DNA of 64,000 nucleotides, from NCBI GenBank assembly GCA_037893225.1, contig JAZGUH010000003.1, positions 1,240,001 to 1,304,000 of the forward strand, given 5' to 3'. The notes beneath the pieces are model-generated. The model was not told the origin of the DNA, ran no database searches, and worked only from the letters and a program-made list of their open reading frames with translations. Source of the DNA: Hippasteria phrygiana (Eukaryota; Echinodermata; Asteroidea; Valvatida; Goniasteridae). Below, piece after piece: positions 25,035 through 37,520 of this stretch. The position numbers and the translations under genes were made by a program. Within the stretch, counting starts at the first letter, position 1, and every line of letters begins with the position of its first letter.

Positions 25035-26456
25035 CAGGTACCCCACAAAGTTATGCGCCTATCAATTGCTTCCCACACCGCTCCCCCCACAGGCTGCCCC
25101 ACCCAAGATTTGGGGATTGTCACTTTTGACCAAATCCCCACCCCTAGGGCAAAATTTTACTGACAATTCCCGACATACACGGGTGGGGAACCGCCACCTC
25201 ATGGTCGTAACTTCTAATGATGGGGAAACAATGGCAAAATGAGTGACCGAAAATCCCCACCCTGGGGCTTGAAAAGGGTGACCAAACCTCCACATAAGAC
25301 ATATAGGGCAGCCCGGCCGGGGGGGGGGGGGGGGGGGGGGTGGGTTGTTGGGTGGTGGAAGGAAGTGATATAGGCGCATTAATGCTGTGGAGTTTGAGAT
25401 TTCAGCAAAGGAGAATAAAAGAAGGAAAGTAAAGTCTGCAATAGAGGTACCCCATATGGGAGCATATGCGAGGATGGGTGGGTTTGGTTGGGTTCTGGTC
25501 TGGGAAGTATGGCAGTGAGTAAAAAGTAGGTCAATAGAACATGCCGTTTCTGGAACCATTGGTGTATTTCCAATAGGAATTCAATATTCCATTTGTTTTT
25601 TTGCACAAATGAAGTCTGGCAAGGTTTGGCAGTGGACATAAAGTAGATAACAGGTGTGGGCCTAATTCTAGGGCTCAATAAGTTGTTAGCAGGAATTCTA
25701 CCCCTTTGTTGTAGCACAAAAGCAGTCTAAACTTTGTACAATGCTACATACAAACCAATCCAAAGCAGGAAATTTAAGTGCAGTCTCCAAGGTACAACTG
25801 GAAATGCTTTGACTGGTTGAACAGTCGGAAGGTTGTTTAGTATTCCACTTTGCATACTGCAGTGCAAAAATTGCTTCAAAGATTTAAAGTTTTTAGTAAA
25901 AAAAAACCACACATACGCCAGACAAATTCGGCTGTATAATATTGCTCGTTAATTACTCTCATTGTTTTCAGTGAAATGCTTATTATGAAAATTGGTTAAT
26001 TTTTTTTTTAAAATGACAAATTTTTCTGTACAAATGCTTTGATGAAAATTGTTTTCAGTTTTAGAAAAGAGACAAAGTGGCAAACTTTCTGGGATTTTTC
26101 AGAGCGGCAAGCTTCCATGAGTTAGTTGCAAATTTACTAAAGTTCTTTTTTTTGGAGGGTGGGGAGAGGGGGATGGGGGGAGGGCGGAGGGCGGAGGGGG
26201 TCTTTATGGACATGTTGGGAAATTCTCACCAGTGAAGGAATTTTGATGTTTTGTTGCATGAAGTTAGTTGCCCTGAAAATGACTTTTTCTGCTATTGGCC
26301 TATTGGGTCATTTAATTAAGATAATGGGCCACTGCTACACCATCAATGGTAACAGTAGTCCTGTGCATTTTTGAACAGTTTAAATATTTGAAAAGTAGCA
26401 GGTAAATAATGTGAGCCAGCCATATCTAGGGCTGTAATGATTCACCGATGCATCGA
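25035..26456. other. Intergenic, G-rich in places
   Basis: Includes a 22-nt poly-G (25319-25340) and a GGGGAGAGGGGGATGGGGGG-like purine tract at about 26153-26201. No gene recognised; open frames here are low-complexity products. Confidence 0.6.
25319..25340 (+). repeat. Poly-G run (22 nt)
   Basis: Uninterrupted guanines directly after GCCCGGCC. Confidence 0.9.
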
Positions 26457-27918
26457 TAAGGCCAAACAAAAAATTGTTTGGTTGTCCTCCACACCCCTTC
26501 ACTAGTGGGGGGGGGGGGGGGGCGGGAGGGCGGATTGTTGGCTTTTCCGAATTTTTCGGAAAAGCCATTGTTATTGTTCTGATTCTTTTTTTGCTTTTCC
26601 GATTTTTCAGAAAAGCTTTTGTTTTTGTTCTGGTCTTCTTCTTCTTCTTCTTCTTGTTCTATCAAAAATGCCATAGACAATGCACGTGTTTCATTCCACC
26701 CCTCACTTTTCCCCCTAAACAGACTTCTATCTTAATGAAAGTTTGCATAGATTGAGACCCTGTCACGTGACGTCATCTTAAAGGTGCGTTTTTGAAGGGC
26801 CGATGTCTAGAGAACTGTAGGTCCGATTGAGCTCAAACTTGGTTTGTTGGTAGATCGGCTTGTGTTATATATGAAAATTGATGTGACGTCACGATGACGT
26901 CATCAAATGATTTTATAGCAATTTTTCAATTTTTGAACCCTTAGGCCATATCTCGACAACAGAACATGCTAATTTCGAAATTCTTTTTGTAATAGGTTTA
27001 TTAGATCACACATACTTACATAGAAATGTGAAAAATGTGTGATTGTCCATGTTACGTCCACACTCACGTCTGTTCTTGCTGTCTCTGCTATATTTGGACA
27101 CTGACTACCATACAAAAGGTGTTCTTGTGTTGCATAGTACATCTTTTAATTAGTACACATTGTGAATTTCCCATATTGTATTTAAAGTCTTGAAAAAACA
27201 CAAAAATGGAAATATGGACGTGTCCATGTTACGTCAACAGACACACAACCTGTAGTTTTTTTTTAGTTTTTTTTAACATTCCCCGGAAGTCCAACTTCAA
27301 ACCATACACAAAGTAAAACAAACACACAAATGTTGTTAGGCCGATAAACAGTTTAATATATGTAATATGGCTGCCTCTTCAGCGATGGCCGCCGGGTCCT
27401 TCACTCCATCCAAACAACACATACCGTAGCCCTATAACTTAAGCATGATAAGGCTGCCAGTGCTGACACTGTCTCCTGGGGCTCAACAATATTCTATTGA
27501 CCACTTTTTGGTGGACGCGACCTTTGTTGTGTGTTTCAGCTGTATTTGAGCTGGCTCAACATTCGACCAAAAAACCTCACAAAGTTTTGATGTACAGTGG
27601 TAGCCACATTGCACATACAATCACTAACAAGACTTTTACACCCAGTTTGCAATGAATGCTGAGCATGTATTAAAGACGCCATCTTGGCTTCCCCTGTGCA
27701 TACACGTTCAGTTGATGCATTTGTTTTTTTCTATTTATTATTTAATGGCTTGTGTAAATATACAACAAAAAATTCCAAACTAAATATTAAAATATATAGT
27801 GATTAAAGACTATATTTAGGAAAATGTTGAGATTCTATTTTTTCATCAGTTTATTTCTGCACTGTGGTCACTCCTGGGGATTTTTCCCAAGATCTTGGGA
27901 ATTTTGGTGGGAAAAATA
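26457..27918. other. Intergenic; low-complexity runs and unrecognised repeat-like sequence
   Basis: Poly-G at 26507-26522. The word CTTTTCCGA..TTTTC.GAAAAGC occurs twice (about 26540 and 26597) as small hairpins. A CTT run lies near 26635-26655. GTGACGTCA..TGACGTCATC words occur near 26765 and 26885. No gene recognised. Confidence 0.55.
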
Positions 27919-28331
27919 TGTGACCCGTTCTGGAAAAAGGTATATTATGTCGCAAAATATGAAAAATGAGTTTTATATATGTTTGGAAAGCCCGCAAAGT
28001 AAGCTTTCATTTGGTACATGATAGAGCTCCAAAGCCATTTCCGTTCTGGAGATATCGCGTTTTTGCATATTAATTAGTTCTATGGAGTTCAAATTGCACA
28101 ACAGAGAAAACAGGCTTTGAAATAGCTAATTCTAATACAATGCAATGGAACAGTTCACTCTAAAAAGTTATTTTGTAAAACTTTATTCACTGAAATGAAC
28201 ATTGTTGTGCACCAAACCTGAAACTTTAGATGTTTAAGATGTCATTAAAGACAAAAAAAAAAAACTTGAAAGGGCCATTACACGTAAATGCATAGCGCGA
28301 CTTGTATCACCTTTTTCTGGAGCGGGTCACA
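27919..28331. mobile_element. MITE with TGTGACCCG ends, copy 2 (TA flanks)
   Basis: 413 bp. Ends TGTGACCCGTTCTGGAAAAA and TTTTTCTGGAGCGGGTCACA are inverted, and TA lies outside both ends (27917-27918, 28332-28333). It shares AAGCTTTCATTTGG with copy 1 at 7919. Noncoding. Confidence 0.75.
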
Positions 28332-28872
28332 TATGGATTGCACATGCGCAAAGTGCTTAATATTCCGATGCTCTTTGTGCAGTGTTTTTCCATAGCCTTG
28401 GGAATTCTTGGGAATTTTACTGGATGAATCTTGGGAATTTGAAATTTGATGATTGGCCACGCTGCATTTGTGTATTTCTTTGCCGCGTGTATTTCCATCG
28501 AGATATTTATTGTGCGAAGTCACACACTGATACTAGAATATGAACTTTCAAACTGTGAAGTAAAAGGTAGGGTCGTGTTTGTGCATTACAAATAACAAAA
28601 TAAAGATGGAAACGAGATTGGAACGTATCAACCAGCAAAATCAATTCGAGTTTCGTGATAAAATTTTAAAAAATTGGAAAAAAATGTTTTGGGTGCGGGC
28701 CGAAAAAATGGGCCAAGCAGTCGAGGACAACCAAACAATTTTTTTTTTTACCTAATCGTGGTATCGTTATACCCTAGCCATATCCTAGAATAAGCTAATG
28801 AAATGTTACGCAAGAATTCTTGCTTGTTTTTTGCTCGTGTTATGTGATTGGACAATTATACATGTATCTGTT
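28332..28872. other. Spacer between last MITE and the satellite array
   Basis: AT-rich. Several TTGGGAATT words near 28400-28440 echo the sequence left of the MITE near 27890. No gene recognised. Confidence 0.6.
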
Positions 28873-29200
28873 AACTTTGATTTTTCAACCCTTTTTTGAA
28901 ATTTTTTGATGACCGTGAAACTGTCGACTTAGTCACAAATTCAGAAATAGAGAAATAGACAGTTCTCTGAAAATACTGATCGGACCGGTCTAAAATTTTA
29001 GGAAATTGGTTCCAGGCATCAATTCCATTAATAAATTTAGGAAAAAAGATTCGGCCCATAAAATAAACTTTGATTTTTCGACCACTTTTGGAAATTTCTG
29101 ATGACCGCGGACCTGTCGACTCGGTCAAAAATTCTGAAATCGAGAAATGCACAGAACTCCAAAAATATTGATCGGTTAGGTCTGAAATTTTGCAAAATTT
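28873..29200 (-). repeat. Inverted, diverged satellite monomers at the array edge
   Basis: Two units (28873-29065; 29066-29200, truncated) match the reverse complement of the array monomer: AACTTTGATTTTTC starts each, and GATGACCGCGGACCTGTCGA and CACAGAACTCCAAAAATA follow in the second. The first is much more diverged. They meet the forward array head-to-head at about 29200. Confidence 0.85.
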
Positions 29201-30344
29201 CCCACCCAATCAATCAGTATTTTTGGAGTTCTGTGCATTTCTCAATTTCAGAATTATTGACCAAGTCGACAGGTCATCAGAAATTTCTAAAAGTGGTCGA
29301 AAAATCAAAGTTGATTTTTTGGGCCGAATCCTTTTTTCCTGAATGGGACGCATGCCCGAAACCAGCTTCTCAAAATTTTGGACCCAACCGATCAATATTT
29401 GTGAAATTCTGTGCATTTCTCAATTTCAGAATTTTTGACCGCGTCGACAGGTCCGCGGTCATTAGGAATTTCCAAAAGTAGTTGGAAAATCAAAGCTGAT
29501 TTTTTGGGCTGAATCTTTTTCCTGAATGGGACTCATACCTTGAACCAACTTCCCAAAATTTCAGACCCAACCAATCAATATTTGTGGAGTTCTGTGCATT
29601 TCTCGATTTCAGAATTTTTGACCGCGTCGACCGGTTCGCGGTCATCAGGAATTTCCAAAAGTGGTTGAAAAATCAAAGTTGATTTTTGGGGCTAAACCAT
29701 TTTTCCTGAATGGGACTAATGCCTGAAACAAATTTCCTAAAATTTCAGACCCAACCGATCAGTATTTTTGGAGTTCTGTGCATTTCTCGATTTTAGAATT
29801 TTTGACCGAGTCGCAGGTCCACGGTCATGAGAAATTTCTAAAAGTGGTTGAAAAATCAAAGTTGATTTTTTGGGCTAAACCTTTTTTCCTGAATGGGAGT
29901 AATGCCTGAAACCAATTTCCTAAAATTTCAGACCCAACCGATCAGTATTTTTGGAGTTCTGTGCATTTCTCGATTTCAGAATTTTTGACCGAGTCGCAGG
30001 TCCGCGGTCATCAGAAATTTCCAAAAGTGGTTGAAAAATCAAAGTTGATTTTTGGGGCTAAACCTTTTTCCTGAATGGGACTAATCAATTTCCTAAAATT
30101 TCAGACCCAACCGATCAGTATTTTTAGAGTTCTGTGCATTTCTCGATTTCTAAATTTTTGACCGAGTCGCAGGTCCGCGGTCATCAGAAATTTCCAAAAG
30201 TGGTTGAAAAATCAAAGTTGATTTTTGGGGCTAAACCTTTTTTCCTGAATGGGACTAATGCTTGAAACCAATTTCCTAAAATGTCAGACCCAACCGATCA
30301 GTATTTTTGGAGTTCTATGCATTTCTCGATTTCAGATTTTTGAC

Positions 30345-33300
30345 CGAGTCGCAGGTCCGCGGTCATCAGAAATTTCCAAAAGTAGTTGAAAAATCAAAGT
30401 TGATTTTTGGGGCTAAACCTTTTTTCCTGAATGGGACTAATGCCTGGAACCAATTTCCTTAAATTTCACACCCAACCGATCAGTATTTTTGGAGTTCTGT
30501 GCATTTCTCGATTTCAGAATTTTTGACCGAGTCGACAGGTCCGCGGTCATCAGAAATTTCCAAAAGTGGTCGAAAAATCAAAGTTGATTTTTTGGGCTAA
30601 ACCTTTTTTCCTGAATGGGACTAATGCCTGGAACCAATTTCCTAAAATGTCAGACCCAACTGATCAGTATTTTTGGAGTTCTGTGCATTTCTCGATTTTA
30701 GAATTTTTGACCGAGTCGCAGGTCCGCGGTCATCAGAAATTTCCAAAAGTAGTTGAAAAATCAAAGTTGATTTTTGGGGCTAAACCTTTTTTCCTGAATG
30801 GGACTAATGCCTGGAACCAATTTCCTTAAATGTCAGACCCAACCGATCAGTATTTTTGGAGTTCTGTGCATTTCTCGATTTCAGAATTTTTGACCGAGTC
30901 GCAGGTCCGCGGTCATCAGAAATTTCCAAAAGTAGTCGAAAAATCAAAGTTGATTTTTGGGGCTAAACCTTTTTCCTGAATGGGACTAATGCCTGAAACC
31001 AATTTCCTAAAATTTCAGACCCAACCGATCAGTATTTTTAGAGTTCTGTGCATTTCTCGATTTCTAAATTTTTGACTGAGTTGCAGGTCCGCGGTCATCA
31101 GAAATTTCCAAAAGTAGTTGAAAAATCAAAGTTGATTTTTTGGGCTAAACTTTTTTCCTGAATGGGACTAATGCCTGGAACCAATTTCCTAAAATGTCAG
31201 ACCCAACCGATCAGTATTTTTAGAGTTCTGTGCATTTCTCGATTTTAGAATTCTTGACCGAGTCGCAGGTCCGCGGTCATCAGAAATTTCCAAAAGTAGT
31301 TGAAAAATCAAAGTTGATTTTTGGGGCTAAACCTTTTTTCCTGAATGGGAGTAATGCCTGAAACCAATTTCCTAAAATTTCAGACCCAACCGATCAGTAT
31401 TTTTGGAGTTCTGTGCATTTCTCGATTTCAGAATTTTTGACCGAGTCGCAGGTCCGCGGTCATCAGAAATTTCCAAAAGTAGTTGAAAAATCAAAGTTGA
31501 TTTTTGGGGCTAAACCTTTTTTCCTGAATGGGACTAATGCCTGAAACCAATTTACTAAAATGTCAGACCCAACTGATCAGTATTTTTGGAGTTCTGTGCA
31601 TTTTTCGATTTTAGAATTTTTGACCGAGTCGCAGGTCTGCGGTCATCAGAAATTTCCAAAAGTAGTTGAAAAATCAAAGTTGATTTTTGGGGCTAAACCT
31701 TTTTTCCTGAATGGGAGTAATGCCTGAAACCAATTTCCTAAAATTTCAGACCCAACCGATCAGTATTTTTGGAGTTCTGTGCATTTCTCGATTTCAGAAT
31801 TTTTGACCGAGTCGCAGGTCCGCGGTCATCAGAAATTTCCAAAAGTGGTTGAAAAATCAAAGTTGATTTTTGGGGCTAAACCTTTTTCCTGAATGGGACT
31901 AATCAATTTCCTAAAATTTCAGACCCAACCGATCAGTATTTTTAGAGTTCTGTGCATTTCTCGATTTCAGAATTTTTGACCGAGTCGCAGGTCCGCGGTC
32001 ATCAGAAATTTCCAAAAGTAGTTGAAAAATCAAAGTTGAGTTTTGGGGCTAAACTTTTTTCCTGAATGGGACTAATGCCTAAAACCAATTTCCTAAAATG
32101 TCAGACCCAACTGATCAGTATTTTTGGAGTTCTGTGCATTTCTCAATTTTAGAATTTTTGACCGAGTCGCAGGTCCGCGGTCATTAGAAATTTCAAAAAG
32201 TAGTTGAAAAATCAAAGTTGATTTTTTGGGCTAAACCTTTTTTCCTGAATGGGACTAATGCCTGGAACCAATTTCCTTAAATGTCAGACCCAACCGATCA
32301 GTATTTTTGGAGTTCTGTGCATTTCTCGATTTCAGAATTTTTGACCGAGTCGCAGGTCCGCGGTCATCAGAAATTTCCAAAAGTGGTTGAAAAATCAAAG
32401 TTGATTTTTGGGGCTAAACCTTTTTTCCTGAATGGGACTAATGCTTGAAACCAATTTCCTTAAATGTCAGACCCAACCGATCAGTATTTTTGGAGTTCTG
32501 TGCATTTCTCGATTTCAGAATTTTTGACCGAGTCGCAGGTCCGCGGTCATCAGAAATTTCCAAAAGTAGTCGAAAAATCAAAGTTGATTTTTGGGGCTAA
32601 ACCTTTTTCCTGAATGGGACTAATGCCTGAAACCAATTTCCTAAAATTTCAGACCCAACCGATCAGTATTTTTAGAGTTCTGTGCATTTCTCGATTTCTA
32701 AATTTTTGACCGAGTCGCAGGTCCGCGGTCATCAGAAATTTCCAAAAGTGGTTGAAAAATCAAAGTTGATTTTTGGGGCTAAACCTTTTTCCTGAATGGG
32801 ACTAATCAATTTCCTAAAATTTCAGACCCAACCGATCAGTATTTTTAGAGTTCTGTGCATTTCTCGATTTCAGAATTTTTGACCGAGTCGCAGGTCCGCG
32901 GTCATCAGAAATTTCCAAAAGTAGTTGAAAAATCAAAGTTGAGTTTTGGGGCTAAACTTTTTTCCTGAATGGGACTAATGCCTAAAACCAATTTCCTAAA
33001 ATGTCAGACCCAACTGATCAGTATTTTTGGAGTTCTGTGCATTTCTCAATTTTAGAATTTTTGACCGAGTCGCAGGTCCGCGGTCATTAGAAATTTCAAA
33101 AAGTAGTTGAAAAATCAAAGTTGATTTTTTGGGCTAAACCTTTTTTCCTGAATGGGACTAATGCCTGGAACCAATTTCCTTAAATGTCAGACCCAACCGA
33201 TCAGTATTTTTGGAGTTCTGTGCATTTCTCGATTTCAGAATTTTTGACCGAGTCGCAGGTCCGCGGTCATCAGAAATTTCCAAAAGTAGTTGAAAAATCA

Positions 33301-36300
33301 AAGTTGATTTTTGGGGCTAAACCTTTTTCCTGAATGGGACTAATGCCTGAAACCAATTTCCTAAAATTTCAGACCCAACCGATCAGTATTTTTAGAGTTC
33401 TGTGCATTTCTCGATTTCTAAATTTTTGACCGAGTCGCAGGTCCGCGGTCATCAGAAATTTCCAAAAGTGGTTGAAAAATCAAAGTTGATTTTTGGGGCT
33501 AAACCTTTTTTCCTGAATGGGACTAATGCTTGAAACCAATTTCCTTAAATGTCAGACCCAACCGATCAGTATTTTTGGAGTTCTGTGCATTTCTCGATTT
33601 CAGAATTTTTGACCGAGTCGCAGGTCCGCGGTCATCAGAAATTTCCAAAAGTAGTCGAAAAATCAAAGTTGATTTTTGGGGCTAAACCTTTTTTCCTGAA
33701 TGGGAGTAATGCCTGAAACCAATTTCCTAAAATTTCAGACCCAACCGATCAGTATTTTTGGAGTTCTGTGCATTTCTCGATTTTAGAATTTTTGACCGAG
33801 TCGCAGGTCCGCGGTCATCAGAAATTTCCAAAAGTAGTTGAAAAATCAAAGTTGATTTTTGGGGCTAAACCTTTTTTCCTGAATGGGACTAATGCCTGGA
33901 ACCAATTTCCTTAAATTTCACACCCAACCGATCAGTATTTTTGGAGTTCTGTGCATTTCTCGATTTTAGAATTTTTGACCGAGTCGCAGGTCCGCGGTCA
34001 TCAGAAATTTCCAAAAGTAGTTGAAAAATCAAAGTTGATTTTTGGGGCTAAACCTTTTTTCCTGAATGGGACTAATGCCTGGAACCAATTTCCTTAAATT
34101 TCACACCCAACCGATCAGTATTTTTGGAGTTCTGTGCATTTCTCGATTTCAGAATTTTTGACCGAGTCGACAGGTCCGCGGTCATCAGAAATTTCCAAAA
34201 GTGGTCGAAAAATCAAAGTTGATTTTTTGGGCTAAACCTTTTTTCCTGAATGGGACTAATGCCTGGAACCAATTTCCTAAAATGTCAGACCCAACTGATC
34301 AGTATTTTTGGAGTTCTGTGCATTTCTCGATTTTAGAATTTTTGACCGAGTCGCAGGTCCGCGGTCATCAGAAATTTCCAAAAGTAGTTGAAAAATCAAA
34401 GTTGATTTTTGGGGCTAAACCTTTTTTCCTGAATGGGACTAATGCCTGGAACCAATTTCCTTAAATGTCAGACCCAACCGATCAGTATTTTTGGAGTTCT
34501 GTGCATTTCTCGATTTCAGAATTTTTGACCGAGTCGCAGGTCCGCGGTCATCAGAAATTTCCAAAAGTAGTCGAAAAATCAAAGTTGATTTTTGGGGCTA
34601 AACCTTTTTCCTGAATGGGACTAATGCCTGAAACCAATTTCCTAAAATTTCAGACCCAACCGATCAGTATTTTTAGAGTTCTGTGCATTTCTCGATTTCT
34701 AAATTTTTGACTGAGTTGCAGGTCCGCGGTCATCAGAAATTTCCAAAAGTAGTTGAAAAATCAAAGTTGATTTTTTGGGCTAAACTTTTTTCCTGAATGG
34801 GACTAATGCCTGGAACCAATTTCCTAAAATGTCAGACCCAACCGATCAGTATTTTTAGAGTTCTGTGCATTTCTCGATTTTAGAATTCTTGACCGAGTCG
34901 CAGGTCCGCGGTCATCAGAAATTTCCAAAAGTAGTTGAAAAATCAAAGTTGATTTTTGGGGCTAAACCTTTTTTCCTGAATGGGAGTAATGCCTGAAACC
35001 AATTTCCTAAAATTTCAGACCCAACCGATCAGTATTTTTGGAGTTCTGTGCATTTCTCGATTTCAGAATTTTTGACCGAGTCGCAGGTCCGCGGTCATCA
35101 GAAATTTCCAAAAGTAGTTGAAAAATCAAAGTTGATTTTTGGGGCTAAACCTTTTTTCCTGAATGGGACTAATGCCTGAAACCAATTTACTAAAATGTCA
35201 GACCCAACTGATCAGTATTTTTGGAGTTCTGTGCATTTTTCGATTTTAGAATTTTTGACCGAGTCGCAGGTCTGCGGTCATCAGAAATTTCCAAAAGTAG
35301 TTGAAAAATCAAAGTTGATTTTTGGGGCTAAACCTTTTTTCCTGAATGGGAGTAATGCCTGAAACCAATTTCCTAAAATTTCAGACCCAACCGATCAGTA
35401 TTTTTGGAGTTCTGTGCATTTCTCGATTTCAGAATTTTTGACCGAGTCGCAGGTCCGCGGTCATCAGAAATTTCCAAAAGTGGTTGAAAAATCAAAGTTG
35501 ATTTTTGGGGCTAAACCTTTTTCCTGAATGGGACTAATCAATTTCCTAAAATTTCAGACCCAACCGATCAGTATTTTTAGAGTTCTGTGCATTTCTCGAT
35601 TTCAGAATTTTTGACCGAGTCGCAGGTCCGCGGTCATCAGAAATTTCCAAAAGTAGTTGAAAAATCAAAGTTGAGTTTTGGGGCTAAACTTTTTTCCTGA
35701 ATGGGACTAATGCCTAAAACCAATTTCCTAAAATGTCAGACCCAACTGATCAGTATTTTTGGAGTTCTGTGCATTTCTCAATTTTAGAATTTTTGACCGA
35801 GTCGCAGGTCCGCGGTCATTAGAAATTTCAAAAAGTAGTTGAAAAATCAAAGTTGATTTTTTGGGCTAAACCTTTTTTCCTGAATGGGACTAATGCCTGG
35901 AACCAATTTCCTTAAATGTCAGACCCAACCGATCAGTATTTTTGGAGTTCTGTGCATTTCTCGATTTCAGAATTTTTGACCGAGTCGCAGGTCCGCGGTC
36001 ATCAGAAATTTCCAAAAGTGGTTGAAAAATCAAAGTTGATTTTTGGGGCTAAACCTTTTTTCCTGAATGGGACTAATGCTTGAAACCAATTTCCTTAAAT
36101 GTCAGACCCAACCGATCAGTATTTTTGGAGTTCTGTGCATTTCTCGATTTCAGAATTTTTGACCGAGTCGCAGGTCCGCGGTCATCAGAAATTTCCAAAA
36201 GTAGTCGAAAAATCAAAGTTGATTTTTGGGGCTAAACCTTTTTCCTGAATGGGACTAATGCCTGAAACCAATTTCCTAAAATTTCAGACCCAACCGATCA

Positions 36301-37520
36301 GTATTTTTAGAGTTCTGTGCATTTCTCGATTTCTAAATTTTTGACCGAGTCGCAGGTCCGCGGTCATCAGAAATTTCCAAAAGTGGTTGAAAAATCAAAG
36401 TTGATTTTTGGGGCTAAACCTTTTTCCTGAATGGGACTAATCAATTTCCTAAAATTTCAGACCCAACCGATCAGTATTTTTAGAGTTCTGTGCATTTCTC
36501 GATTTCAGAATTTTTGACCGAGTCGCAGGTCCGCGGTCATCAGAAATTTCCAAAAGTAGTTGAAAAATCAAAGTTGAGTTTTGGGGCTAAACTTTTTTCC
36601 TGAATGGGACTAATGCCTAAAACCAATTTCCTAAAATGTCAGACCCAACTGATCAGTATTTTTGGAGTTCTGTGCATTTCTCAATTTTAGAATTTTTGAC
36701 CGAGTCGCAGGTCCGCGGTCATTAGAAATTTCAAAAAGTAGTTGAAAAATCAAAGTTGATTTTTTGGGCTAAACCTTTTTTCCTGAATGGGACTAATGCC
36801 TGGAACCAATTTCCTTAAATGTCAGACCCAACCGATCAGTATTTTTGGAGTTCTGTGCATTTCTCGATTTCAGAATTTTTGACCGAGTCGCAGGTCCGCG
36901 GTCATCAGAAATTTCCAAAAGTAGTTGAAAAATCAAAGTTGATTTTTGGGGCTAAACCTTTTTCCTGAATGGGACTAATGCCTGAAACCAATTTCCTAAA
37001 ATTTCAGACCCAACCGATCAGTATTTTTAGAGTTCTGTGCATTTCTCGATTTCTAAATTTTTGACCGAGTCGCAGGTCCGCGGTCATCAGAAATTTCCAA
37101 AAGTGGTTGAAAAATCAAAGTTGATTTTTGGGGCTAAACCTTTTTTCCTGAATGGGACTAATGCTTGAAACCAATTTCCTTAAATGTCAGACCCAACCGA
37201 TCAGTATTTTTGGAGTTCTGTGCATTTCTCGATTTCAGAATTTTTGACCGAGTCGCAGGTCCGCGGTCATCAGAAATTTCCAAAAGTAGTCGAAAAATCA
37301 AAGTTGATTTTTGGGGCTAAACCTTTTTTCCTGAATGGGAGTAATGCCTGAAACCAATTTCCTAAAATTTCAGACCCAACCGATCAGTATTTTTGGAGTT
37401 CTGTGCATTTCTCGATTTTAGAATTTTTGACCGAGTCGCAGGTCCGCGGTCATCAGAAATTTCCAAAAGTAGTTGAAAAATCAAAGTTGATTTTTGGGGC
37501 TAAACCTTTTTTCCTGAATG
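30345..37520 (+). repeat. Tandem duplication of a 3635-bp (20-monomer) higher-order unit
   Basis: Unit A is about 30345-33979 and unit B about 33980-37520. Rare variants recur exactly 3635 bp apart: GTCGACAGG at 30531 and 34166, GGTCTGCGG at 31634 and 35269. TTGAGTTTTGG and TTCTTGACCGAG variants also line up. Outside these limits the correspondence stops (CAGATTTTTG before; GCATGAAACC after). Confidence 0.85.

Noticed and set aside
25062..26755. Several 60-165-codon frames, some proline- or glycine-rich
   Set aside because: They arise from G/C homopolymers and the purine-rich tract and do not resemble a protein family.
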